Shown here: piece by piece, positions 18,958-27,278 of the stretch
Layout of the letters: every line of letters begins with the position of its first letter
How positions within the stretch are numbered: the first letter of the stretch is position 1
Origin: Planctomycetota bacterium
GTDB taxonomy: Bacteria > Planctomycetota > Phycisphaerae > Phycisphaerales > UBA1924
Assembly: GCA_018242605.1 (NCBI GenBank)
Contig: JAFEBP010000014.1
Location: 124,001-188,000 of the forward strand
Direction: 5' to 3'
DNA length: 64,000 nt
Position numbers and translations under genes: made by a program
Notes under the pieces: generated by a model
What the model saw: the letters and a program-made list of their open reading frames with translations, nothing else
Told to the model about the DNA's origin: nothing
The model's database searches: none

Positions 18958-20124
18958 TCAGCAGCCGCCCGCGGCCCAGATTGCAAAGAACGGGGCCAGG
19001 TCGTTGCCATCAACGCCGCCGTCGTAGTTCACGTCGGCCCGGTCCGCGGCGGCTTCCCAATCGGTGAAGTACGCTGTCACGTCCGCGCCATCGACACCGC
19101 CGTCGGCGTTGTAATCCGCGGGGCAGGGGTAGTAGCGGTCCACGCCGCCGGGCACGCTCACCGTGCGCGTCACGTTGTCTGTCGCGACGACACCGTAATA
19201 CGTGGGGCCGACGATGTACGGGTAGATGCCCACGTTCGATTCGTTCACCGTGAGGAAGTACGCGAAGGTGCCGTTGGGGTACTCGGGCGTCACGCAGAAC
19301 CGGCCGTTCTGCTCGTTGAGCGTGCCGCTGCCGGCGACGAACTCGTAGTCCTCGATGAAGTAGCCCAATGGATAGGCCCCGCCCACGGCGGGCCCGTAGT
19401 TGGCGCTGGTGAGCGAACTGCCGTTGGCCAGCGACGTCCGCTGGGTGATGTTGCGAAGGCGGTAACCGGGCGTCATCCGGACGATTCCACCGGTGCCGTT
19501 GGTGTTGGCGTAGCCGTAGGGGCCGTACACGGGGAATCCGTCGAACGCGAAGCCGATGATCGGGGAGTGACGCGAGCCGTCATCACCGAACTCGGCCCGC
19601 AGCGAGCGGGGGTGCTGGTGGTAGTGGTACGCGTTGTTGGGCGAGGGGTGCCCGAGGGCCGAGTCGAAGCTGACCGCCTCGACGACGTTGGCGTCGTTGT
19701 GCCACACGTTGCGGTTCTGGTACGAGCGTCCGTCGGAGGCGTTGAAGAACTGGGTGCCGTCCACCATCACGCCGATGGCGCCCAGGCCCGTCGCGGTCTT
19801 GGCGCCGGTGTTCACCTGCGGCGAGCGCGGGATCCGCACCAGCACGTTCTGCATCTGCGCCGTGTTGGGGTTGGAAGGCCAGGGGCCGATGTTGTAGTGG
19901 GGGATGTCGGTGGAGTTCACGTAGGTGTTGGCGGCGTTGAAGCGCACCTGCTGCACATCGGCCGGGATCTGGCTGAGCGCGGGGTTCAGCGTCGCGCTCG
20001 TGCTGCGACCGCGCAGATTCGTCAGGTTCTGGAGCCACGAGTCGAGCGTGGGATCAACCGCGAGGGCCGCGGCGGGGAGCGCGGTTGAAAGTGCAAGGGT
20101 GATCGCGGTGGTGCAGGTCTTCAT
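18958..20124 (-). CDS. Secreted YHYH-domain GC-type dockerin protein
   Basis: The signal peptide is MKTCTTAITLALSTALPAAA. The body carries a YHYH domain: NNAYHYHQHP, then SPIIGFAFDGFPVYGPYGY, a motif pair typical of this widespread extracellular family whose biochemical role is unproven. Later segments (GTFAYFLTVNESNVGIYPYIVGPTYYG) also match YHYH proteins. Two dockerin repeats end the protein (DYNADGGVDGADVTAYF, DVNYDGGVDGNDLAPFF), last residues WAAGGC. The His-rich motif suggests metal binding. Upstream lie 323 non-coding bases. Confidence 0.83.
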   Translation of the reverse strand: MKTCTTAITLALSTALPAAALAVDPTLDSWLQNLTNLRGRSTSATLNPALSQIPADVQQVRFNAANTYVNSTDIPHYNIGPWPSNPNTAQMQNVLVRIPRSPQVNTGAKTATGLGAIGVMVDGTQFFNASDGRSYQNRNVWHNDANVVEAVSFDSALGHPSPNNAYHYHQHPRSLRAEFGDDGSRHSPIIGFAFDGFPVYGPYGYANTNGTGGIVRMTPGYRLRNITQRTSLANGSSLTSANYGPAVGGAYPLGYFIEDYEFVAGSGTLNEQNGRFCVTPEYPNGTFAYFLTVNESNVGIYPYIVGPTYYGVVATDNVTRTVSVPGGVDRYYPCPADYNADGGVDGADVTAYFTDWEAAADRADVNYDGGVDGNDLAPFFAIWAAGGC

Positions 20125-20447
20125 GGTGTTCGTCCTCGTTCGGCGGAGCAGGGGCAATCATCGGGAGCACGCTGCGAGTCCCCCGCTCACAGCGTTATTG
20201 CCGCTTCAGGAACTGCGGGGACAAGAATCGCTCCAAGATACCTTTTGAATCGCCCAAGGAGAGATTCACGACGCGAGCGTCCGAATTGCCGTTCGTGGCG
20301 GCAACGGGGCGGACTGGTGCCGGGAGCGGGCGTATCGGCGTCAGCCCGGGGTGGCTCTCTGCGTTGCCTGCGGGAGCGTGCCGAGTTCGCCGTCGTGGAT
20401 CAACGCTGCCGTCGTGACGAAGCGACTGACGGCGGCCGAGCAGCGAC
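20125..20447. other. 323-bp intergenic region
   Basis: This lies upstream of the YHYH/dockerin gene and downstream of the 14-repeat propeller gene, both on the minus strand. It must contain the YHYH promoter and the propeller-gene transcription end. I see a CCAAGATACC stretch near 20233-20242 but no clear hexamer pair and no strong stem with a T-run. There is no coding potential beyond short antisense shadows. Confidence 0.4.
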
Positions 20448-23057
20448 TCAGCAGCTCGCCTCCCACCGGATATAGAAGCTCTCCACGTCTGTCCCGTCCA
20501 CGCCGCCGTCGCCGTTCACGTCGGCTGAGGGGGTGCCCAGTTCCCATTCCGCGAAGAACGCTTGCACATCCGCGCCGTCGATGCCGCCGTCGCAGTTGAA
20601 GTCGCCGACGCAGATGGTCAGCGTCGCGGCGTTGCTGTTGACGCTGCCGCAGGCGTCGGTGATGATGCAGTCATACTTGCCCGCATCGGCGAACGTCAAC
20701 GAGTCGAGCGAGAGAGTCGCCGTTGCCGCGGTGGGGTTGACGGCGATGTCGATCGGCACGCCGTCATGCCGCCATTGGTATGTGAATGGGCCCGCGCCCG
20801 AAGCGGCCACGGAGAACGAGGCAGAGGTTGCTGCGCAGGCATCGGCGTCCTCGGGTTGGGCCGAGATGCTCGGTCCGGAGGAGCCGAGGATGGAGTAGCG
20901 AGCGAAGTAGCCCAGGACGCGGCTCCCCACGCTGGTGAAACTGCCGCCCAGCGCCACGTCGCTGTTGGGGAGTGCCGCGAGCGCGGAGACCGGCGCGTTG
21001 ACGCCCGTTCCCAGCGCCGACCACGCGACGCCGTTCCAGCGGGCGACTCGGTTGACGGTGACGCCCCCGGCGGTGGTGAAGGTGCCGCCCGCGATCAGGT
21101 CGCCCCCGGGCAGCAACGTCAGGGCCGACACCGTGCCGTTCATTCCGGAGCCCAGAGCCCACCAGCCAGCGCCATCCCAACGGGCGATGTAGTACCGAGT
21201 GGCGCCCCCCGCGGTCGTGAACTCTCCGCCGGCGATCAGATCGCCATTGGGAAGCACAGCGAGCGCCATGGCCGCGCTGCCCAGCCCGGAGCCCAGGGCG
21301 GACCAGGTGTTGGTGGCGGGGTTCCAGCGTGCGATGCGGTTCGCTGCGACGCCGCCGGCGTTCGTGAAGAAACCACCGACGATCAGTTGGCCGTCGGGCA
21401 TCACCGCCAGCGATTGAACATACGTGTCTGTTCCCGATCCCATCGCGAACCATGAGTTGGTGGTGGGGTTCCATCGGGCGATGTTGTGCGCGGCAACGCC
21501 CCCGGCGGATTCAAAGCTGCCGCCTGCGATCACCTGGCCGTCGGGCAGCACCGCCAGCGCAAAGACCTGGTTGTTCACACCCCCGCCCAACGCGGACCAA
21601 GTAGATCCGTTCCACCGTGCGACGGACTTTCCTCCGGTGGCGGTGAAGTTGCCCGCGGCGATCGGATCTCCGCCCGGCAGCACGGCGACCGCATTGACCC
21701 GACCGTTCAACCCCGTACCCAGCGCCGACCACGCCGCGCCGTTCCAGCGGGCGATGCGGCTGGCGCTGATGCTTCCGGCGGCGGTGAACTCTCCCCCGGC
21801 GAGCAGATCGCCGCCGGGCAGAATCGTCAGAGCTGCGACCGTTGGGGACGTGCCGCCGCCAATTCCTGAACTGAGCGCCGACCAGGATGCCCCGCTCCAT
21901 CGGGCGATGCCGTTGGCAGGGACGCCGCCCGCGGCGGAAAAGATCCCCCCCGCGACGAGATCGCCGCCGGGCGCGACGGCCAGGGAGTACGCGGCGCTGT
22001 TCAGCCCCGTGCCCAGCGCGAACCACGAAGCGCCATTCCACCTCGCCACGCGGCTGGCGCTCACGCCTCCGGCTGTACTGAAGTCTCCGGCCACGGCGAG
22101 CTCGCCCCCGGGCAGCACCGCCAGTGCGGACACGGTGCCGTTGATCCCCGAACCCAGCGCGGACCAGGCCGAACCGTTCCAATGCGCGATGCGGCCGGCG
22201 CTGACGCCGCCGGCGGTGTTGAAATCACCCCCGGCGATCAGGTCTCCGCCGAACACCGCCAGAGACATCACTGCGAAGTCCATCCCCGAACCCAGCGCGG
22301 ACCACGTGGATCCGTGCCAGCGTGCGATGCAGTTGGCCGCGTTGCCGCCCGCGGTGGTGAAGGACCCGCCCGCTACCAGGTCGCCGTCCGGAAGCACTGT
22401 GAGCGATCGGACGACCGGAGAACCGCCGCCCGTCATGCCCGAACCCAGCGCGGACCAGGCGGAACCGTTCCAGCGCGCGATGCGGGCGGCGGGCGAGCCC
22501 CCGGCGGTGGTGAGGTAGCCTCCGGCGATCAGGTCGCCGTTGGGCATGACCGCCAGCGCATAGACCGTGGCGTTGAGGCCCGTGCCCAGCGCGGACCAGG
22601 AGTTGGTGGTGGGGCTCCAGCGCGCGATCCGGCTCGCGGGCCCGCCGCCGGCGGTCGTGAAATCGCCCGCGGCGATCAGGTCTCCGCCGGGTAGAGCCGC
22701 CAGCGCGTAAACGCCCCCGCCGGCCACGCCCGACCCTAGCGCGGACCATTCTCCGGTGGCCGGGTTCCAGGCGGCGACACCGTTGGCGAACTGCGTGCCC
22801 GCGATGCTGAAACTACCGCCCACTACCAGCATCGGAGCCAGAGGTCCCGTGCCGTCCGGGTCCCACACCGTCATCGCGGAGGCGGAACCTGTGAGATTGA
22901 GCCCGCGCAGCCCCTCGCCGGGCAGCCATCCCGGCGGACACTGAGCCGACGCGGTGGGTGCGGGCAGAGCCACAGAATAGAAAGCGCCCAACACGACGGC
23001 GGCGGAACGCAGCACTCGTCGCGCGAAAGGCACGCACGTTGATCGTTCACGGATCAT
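20448..23057 (-). CDS. Secreted 14-repeat double-propeller/Ig/GC-type dockerin protein
   Basis: The start at 23057 is preceded by a strong AGGAGGGCG ribosome-binding site and opens a signal peptide ending ALPAPTASAQ. I count fourteen repeats of the LPGGDLIAGGxFTTAGG...IARWNGxxWSALGxG type, enough for two seven-bladed beta-propellers. An Ig-like domain (FTYQWRHDGVPIDIAVNPTA to YDCIITDACGSV) and two dockerin repeats follow, ending IRWEASC. The final three residues are Ala-Ser-Cys instead of Gly-Cys, a small departure from the family. Neighbouring repeats are highly alike at DNA level, so repeat number may change by recombination. Confidence 0.85.
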   Translation of the reverse strand: MIRERSTCVPFARRVLRSAAVVLGAFYSVALPAPTASAQCPPGWLPGEGLRGLNLTGSASAMTVWDPDGTGPLAPMLVVGGSFSIAGTQFANGVAAWNPATGEWSALGSGVAGGGVYALAALPGGDLIAAGDFTTAGGGPASRIARWSPTTNSWSALGTGLNATVYALAVMPNGDLIAGGYLTTAGGSPAARIARWNGSAWSALGSGMTGGGSPVVRSLTVLPDGDLVAGGSFTTAGGNAANCIARWHGSTWSALGSGMDFAVMSLAVFGGDLIAGGDFNTAGGVSAGRIAHWNGSAWSALGSGINGTVSALAVLPGGELAVAGDFSTAGGVSASRVARWNGASWFALGTGLNSAAYSLAVAPGGDLVAGGIFSAAGGVPANGIARWSGASWSALSSGIGGGTSPTVAALTILPGGDLLAGGEFTAAGSISASRIARWNGAAWSALGTGLNGRVNAVAVLPGGDPIAAGNFTATGGKSVARWNGSTWSALGGGVNNQVFALAVLPDGQVIAGGSFESAGGVAAHNIARWNPTTNSWFAMGSGTDTYVQSLAVMPDGQLIVGGFFTNAGGVAANRIARWNPATNTWSALGSGLGSAAMALAVLPNGDLIAGGEFTTAGGATRYYIARWDGAGWWALGSGMNGTVSALTLLPGGDLIAGGTFTTAGGVTVNRVARWNGVAWSALGTGVNAPVSALAALPNSDVALGGSFTSVGSRVLGYFARYSILGSSGPSISAQPEDADACAATSASFSVAASGAGPFTYQWRHDGVPIDIAVNPTAATATLSLDSLTFADAGKYDCIITDACGSVNSNAATLTICVGDFNCDGGIDGADVQAFFAEWELGTPSADVNGDGGVDGTDVESFYIRWEASC

Positions 23058-23121
23058 CTTCGCCCTCCTGGAGATCGCTCTCACGTATTCGTCGGGCCCG
23101 ATGGCGCCCGGGGCGCTTCCG

Positions 23122-25017
23122 TCAGCAACCGGCTTCCCAGCGGATGTAGAAATACTCCACGTCGGCCCCGTCCACGCCGCCGTCGGCGTTCACATCGGCC
23201 GAGGGATTGCCCAGTTCCCATTCCGCAAAGAAGGCTTGCACATCCGCGCCGTCGATGCCGCCGTCCTGGTTGAAGTCGCCGATGCAGCAGGTTGCGTCGT
23301 CGATGGTGAGCGTCGCGTAGTTGGTGTACGCACCGCTGCAGGAGTTGCGGACCAGGCAGTTGTAGCGTCCCGCATCATCCGCGGTGAGGTTGTTCAGGAC
23401 GAGTTCCGCCGTCGCCGCGGAAGGGTTCGCCTCGATGTTGATGGGTTGATCATCCTTGAACCACATGAAGGTGTAGGGCCCGTATCCGTTCGCGGTGGTC
23501 GAGAACGACACTGTGCCGCCCGGGCAGGCGGCGGCGTCCTGCGGATCGTCGGGCACGACCTGCGAGTTCATGGTGATGGTCGCTGGATCGCTGACGTCGG
23601 TGCCGCAGTCGTTGGTCACAACGCATCGGACCTGATAGGTTGTGATGCCGGCGCACGGCGAGATGCTGATGGCGGCCCGGCGCGCCGTCGCGCCCGCGGC
23701 GTACGCCGATCCGCCGCAGGGCAGCGCGATGGGGTCGAGCGCGAGCGATGCCCATGTCCCGGCCCCCGTGCCGATCTGCCACTGGTAGGTGATCGGCGCG
23801 GAGCCGGCGGTGGAAACCTCGAAAGACGTCTGCTCGTTCGCGCACGCGATCGCGTCCGCGGGTTTTTCCGTCACGGTTGGCGCGACGGGCTGGCCGTAGT
23901 GCGCGAAATACGGGATGCCCATCTGGCCGGTCCCGGTGGTCTGGAAGTTGCCGCCCGCGATTGGTTCGCCCGCAAAGGTGGCGACGGCGTACACGCCCCC
24001 GCCGATCCCCGGGCCGATCGCCGACCACGTGCCGGAGGCGGTGTTCCAGATCGCGATGCGGTTCGCCGGCACGCCGCCGCCCGCGATGGTGAAGTTGCCG
24101 CCCGCCAGGAGGTTGCCGTCGGGCATCAACATCATCGCCGACACGTTGGAGTTCATGCCGCCCGCGCCCATCTGTTGCCACGCGGCGCCGTCCCAGCGGG
24201 CGATGTAGTTGGTCGGGAAGCCGCCGGACGATGTGAAATAGCCGCCCGCGATGAACTGGCCGCCGGGCAGCACGGCCAGGGCCGTTACGAGGTTGTTGAT
24301 CGGCGTGGCGCCGATCGTCGACCAGTTGCCGGTGGCCGCTACCCAGCGGGCGATGAATCGAGCCGAGATTCCCCCCGCGGTGGTGAATGCGCCGCCCACG
24401 ACCAGGTCGCCGCTGGGCAACTGGGCGAGCGAGTAGACCGCGCCGTTCACGCCCGCGCCGATCGGGGACCACGTCTGCGTCGCGGGGGACCAGCGCGCGA
24501 TGCGGCTGGCCGCGGCCCCGCCCGCGGTTGTGAAGTGACCGCCCGCGATCAGGTCTCCGCTCGCGGTGACTTTCAACGCGTTGACGCGATCGTTGACTCC
24601 CGAGCCCAGGGGCGCCCAGGATGAACCGTCCCATCTGGCGATCCAGTATCCGCCCGCGATGGCGACGTCGCCGCCCGCGATGAGATCGCCGTTGGGCAGG
24701 ACGGCCAGCGCCCGGGCGGCAACGCCGCCGTTGCCCAGCGGTGCCCAGGTAACGCCGTTCCACGTGGCGATGTACCTGATCGCCGAGTCGCCCGCGACTG
24801 ATGTGAACGTGCCCCCGACCACGAGCACCGGTGCTTGCGGCCCGGTGCCGTCGGGATCCCACTGGGTCATCGCGTACACCAGCCCGCCGGGCCCGCCCGC
24901 TTCTCCGCCGTTGATCCAGCGAGGTGCGCACTGTGCCGCGGCGTGGGTCCCCGCGATCGCCGGCAGCAGGCCGCACGCGAGGGCGAAGAGTGAACGGCGG
25001 TTGAAGGCTCGGGGCAT
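23122..25017 (-). CDS. Secreted seven-repeat propeller/double-Ig/GC-type dockerin protein
   Basis: A GAGGAG site precedes the ATG at 25017. The signal peptide (RRSLFALACGLLPAIAGTHAAAQ) leads into seven propeller repeats of the GDLIAGGxFTTAGG type. Two Ig-like domains follow, the first ~ITYQWQIGTGAGTWASL to YQVRCVVTNDCGTDVS, the second YTFMWFKDDQPINIEANPS to YNCLVRNSCSG. Two dockerin repeats end IRWEAGC. It lies 64 bases upstream of the 14-repeat gene on the same strand, and the pair share signal-end and first-repeat wording (WDPDGTGPxAPxLVVGG), so they are sister genes. Confidence 0.85.
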   Translation of the reverse strand: MPRAFNRRSLFALACGLLPAIAGTHAAAQCAPRWINGGEAGGPGGLVYAMTQWDPDGTGPQAPVLVVGGTFTSVAGDSAIRYIATWNGVTWAPLGNGGVAARALAVLPNGDLIAGGDVAIAGGYWIARWDGSSWAPLGSGVNDRVNALKVTASGDLIAGGHFTTAGGAAASRIARWSPATQTWSPIGAGVNGAVYSLAQLPSGDLVVGGAFTTAGGISARFIARWVAATGNWSTIGATPINNLVTALAVLPGGQFIAGGYFTSSGGFPTNYIARWDGAAWQQMGAGGMNSNVSAMMLMPDGNLLAGGNFTIAGGGVPANRIAIWNTASGTWSAIGPGIGGGVYAVATFAGEPIAGGNFQTTGTGQMGIPYFAHYGQPVAPTVTEKPADAIACANEQTSFEVSTAGSAPITYQWQIGTGAGTWASLALDPIALPCGGSAYAAGATARRAAISISPCAGITTYQVRCVVTNDCGTDVSDPATITMNSQVVPDDPQDAAACPGGTVSFSTTANGYGPYTFMWFKDDQPINIEANPSAATAELVLNNLTADDAGRYNCLVRNSCSGAYTNYATLTIDDATCCIGDFNQDGGIDGADVQAFFAEWELGNPSADVNADGGVDGADVEYFYIRWEAGC

Positions 25018-25329
25018 GATCGTCTCCTCGGGTGTGAAGGATCGCTGAAGGTGGGCGTGCACAACTTCTTCGCCACCGCGGCGGGTCCGGGGATGAGCGA
25101 GGCAATGACGCATACGGAACTCATCACGAGCCCTTGGCGCCCACCGTGAACATGAGAACTGTTCTGAGTGCGGCGACGGCCTTCAACAGGGAAACTTCCC
25201 TGTTCATGGCGGCGGGGTCAGGATCGGGCTCTGCGTGCGTGCGGCGCATGAAAAAAAGCGGACGATGCCTTCACCGTCCGCTTCGCGTTCAGGTTTCAGG
25301 ATGCGCCGCGGCGGGGCCGCGTGCGTGGA
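25018..25329. other. 312-bp intergenic region containing a terminator
   Basis: The part next to 25330 holds the minus-strand terminator described separately. The remainder lies upstream of the seven-repeat propeller gene and should hold its promoter. I see no confident hexamer pair. The A-run at 25250-25257 belongs to the terminator. Confidence 0.4.
25250..25283 (-). terminator. Terminator of the PPC-like/dockerin gene
   Basis: A 9-bp perfect inverted repeat (AAGCGGACG at 25256-25264 with CGTCCGCTT at 25275-25283) is followed on the minus strand by a run of seven T. This is a textbook intrinsic terminator for the gene ending at 25330. Confidence 0.85.
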
Positions 25330-27039
25330 TCAGCAGCCGGTTTCCCACTTGCTGAAGAAGAACTCCACGTCCGCGCCGTCGACGCCGCCGTCGCCGTTGA
25401 CATCACCGTCGTTGTCGCCCGTCTCCCACACCATGAAGAAGGATTCGACGTCGGAACCGTCGACGCCGCCGTCGCAGTTGAAGTCGCCGGTGCAGTTGGA
25501 GACGAACGCGGAGTTCGTCGTGGCCGAGAGCTGGTTCTCGCAGCCGCCGTCGATGGTGATCGTGCAGCGGTACTCGCCCGCGTCGTTGGCGTTGGGGCGG
25601 ATGAGGATGACACGGGAGAAGAAGCCGTTGCTCTGGACCAGGATGCCGTGCTCATCGAACGAGCCGTTGAAGTCGGTGGTGACGGGCGAGCCGTTGTGCT
25701 CCCAGGCGTAGTTGACGAAGCCCAGGTGCGGGGCGATCTCGGTGGAGACGATGACGTAGAACGGTCCCTGGCTGCCGTCCTGCGGCACGGTGGCCATGCA
25801 GCGGGTGAACGAACCGTCCTGCGGCTGCGAGGTGATGGCGATGTCGGGGCAGTCGCCGATGGTCAGCTCGCCGGGGCCGCGCTGGATGCCCGACGGCGGG
25901 CCGTAATCCCAACCCGCGATGCGGATGAGGATCGGCTGGCCCTCGGTAACGTTGTACCCGATGGTGCTGCCCAGGGAGTAGTTGCCCGAGTCATCGTTGC
26001 AGGCCAGCTCGGTGGTGCCGTCTGCCGTGAAGAGCGACATGATGGAGTCGAAGTTCGTCACGGGCGAGACGGTGCTGAACTGGGCGAAGTGCGTGTGGGT
26101 GGGCGTGTACATGAACCACACGTCGGCGAACGAAGCGCTGTACGCGCAGCTGGTGTCCCCCTCGGTGCGGGCCCACGAGGTGTTGAAGGGGAAGGTGCCT
26201 TCGCCCACCGGGGTGGCGTTGGCGACGAGGTCGTTCGGCGGGTACGGGGGCTGGGGAACGACGGTGGGGTCGTACCAGAACGAGCCGCCCAACTGAGGAG
26301 TCGAGTTGGCGTAGGGGTTGGTGAACTGGACGAAGGTGCCGTTGTCGCCCTGACGCAGGTCGTAGGCGTAGTAGGTGTCGGAGGGCTCGGCGTTCCACAC
26401 GTTGGTGAGGTACACGGTGTTGTTGCCCACCGCCAGGCCGCGGTACATGCCGTAGGCGTTGGGGAACTGGCCGTACGGTCCGGGGGAGATGCGGTGCTTG
26501 ACGCCGGTGGTGGGGTTGATCGAGTAGAGACCGGACTGGCCGTACTCGCTGTAGCCGTAGAGGAGGCCGTCGGCGGGGTTCGCGTCCAGCGCGAAGAACA
26601 ACTCGCTGGTCGACGCCACCGCGAGGGTGCAGGCGCCGGTGGAGGGGTTGATCTCGTAAATGCCGCTGGGGTTGGCGTACTCGGCCCAGCCGTAGAGCTT
26701 GCCGTTGAGGTAGCCCATGTCGAAGATGGCTTCGGACAGGTGGGCGGCCTTGGTGGGATCGCGGCCGGGGATGGTCTCGTAGAGGTCGGTGGAGAAGACG
26801 CCGTTGGTCAGGTAAATCAGGTTCTGCGGGGTGCAGGCGGCGCCCTGGATGGCGAACTGGAAGGTGGAGAACCAGGACACCGAGGACGGGAAGCTGCTGT
26901 CGAGGGTCACCTCGTAGCAGTAGGGAAGGTTGTCGGGATCGGAGCCGTTCTCACCGACGAACAGCCGACCGGTCTGTGCCGTCGCCGACGCGGCGAGCAC
27001 GGCCAAACCACAGAGAGCTACCAGAGTCTTTGCTGACAT
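25330..27039 (-). CDS. Secreted propeller-like/PPC-like/Ig GC-type dockerin protein
   Basis: Signal peptide MSAKTLVALCGLAVLAASATAQ follows a GAGGAG site. Residues ~25-230 look like a small beta-propeller reading out record-like repeats (GKLYGWAEYANPSGIYEINP, GLLYGYSEYGQSGLYSINP). Residues ~245-390 match a bacterial pre-peptidase C-terminal-like (PPC) domain (PPNDLVANATPVGEGTFPF, SFADVWFMYTPTHTHFAQFS, FDSIMSLFTADGTTELACND). An Ig-like region (FVNYAWEHNGSPVTTDF to YRCTITIDGGCEN) and two dockerin repeats follow, ending KWETGC. The protein is extracytoplasmic; no catalytic motif is seen. Confidence 0.83.
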   Translation of the reverse strand: MSAKTLVALCGLAVLAASATAQTGRLFVGENGSDPDNLPYCYEVTLDSSFPSSVSWFSTFQFAIQGAACTPQNLIYLTNGVFSTDLYETIPGRDPTKAAHLSEAIFDMGYLNGKLYGWAEYANPSGIYEINPSTGACTLAVASTSELFFALDANPADGLLYGYSEYGQSGLYSINPTTGVKHRISPGPYGQFPNAYGMYRGLAVGNNTVYLTNVWNAEPSDTYYAYDLRQGDNGTFVQFTNPYANSTPQLGGSFWYDPTVVPQPPYPPNDLVANATPVGEGTFPFNTSWARTEGDTSCAYSASFADVWFMYTPTHTHFAQFSTVSPVTNFDSIMSLFTADGTTELACNDDSGNYSLGSTIGYNVTEGQPILIRIAGWDYGPPSGIQRGPGELTIGDCPDIAITSQPQDGSFTRCMATVPQDGSQGPFYVIVSTEIAPHLGFVNYAWEHNGSPVTTDFNGSFDEHGILVQSNGFFSRVILIRPNANDAGEYRCTITIDGGCENQLSATTNSAFVSNCTGDFNCDGGVDGSDVESFFMVWETGDNDGDVNGDGGVDGADVEFFFSKWETGC

Positions 27040-27175
27040 ATTCAAACTCCTCGAGAAACAGTTGACGCAGATCCGCGGTCCGTGCAACGGCTACAAGGAC
27101 GCTGCCGGGGTGCGTGCGCGGGGATCGTGAGATTTCATTCAAAAGCTATCCCCGGTCCGGACGGGTATCAATCGT

Positions 27176-27200
27176 TTTCAGAACATTTCAGAAATTTCAG
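27176..27200. promoter_or_regulatory. Three phased TTTCAG(AA) direct repeats
   Basis: TTTCAGAA occurs at 27176-27183 and 27186-27193, and TTTCAG at 27195-27200. The spacings are 10 and 9 bases, near one helical turn. The cluster is A/T-rich within a G+C-rich genome and lies between divergent starts at 27039 and 27279, about 80 bases before the putative regulator gene. It is a candidate operator or activator site. Confidence 0.4.
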
Positions 27201-27278
27201 GCCGGAGGGGGCCAAATGCGGTAAACTCCCTTGGGTCAGCCGGAGGTTCTTCACTGTTGACCTGTGACCAGGCGCCTC

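Noticed and set aside
20448..25017. CRISPR-like or satellite repeat array
   Set aside because: Periodicity comes from in-frame propeller repeats of ~45 codons, with variable DNA spacing and an open reading frame throughout.
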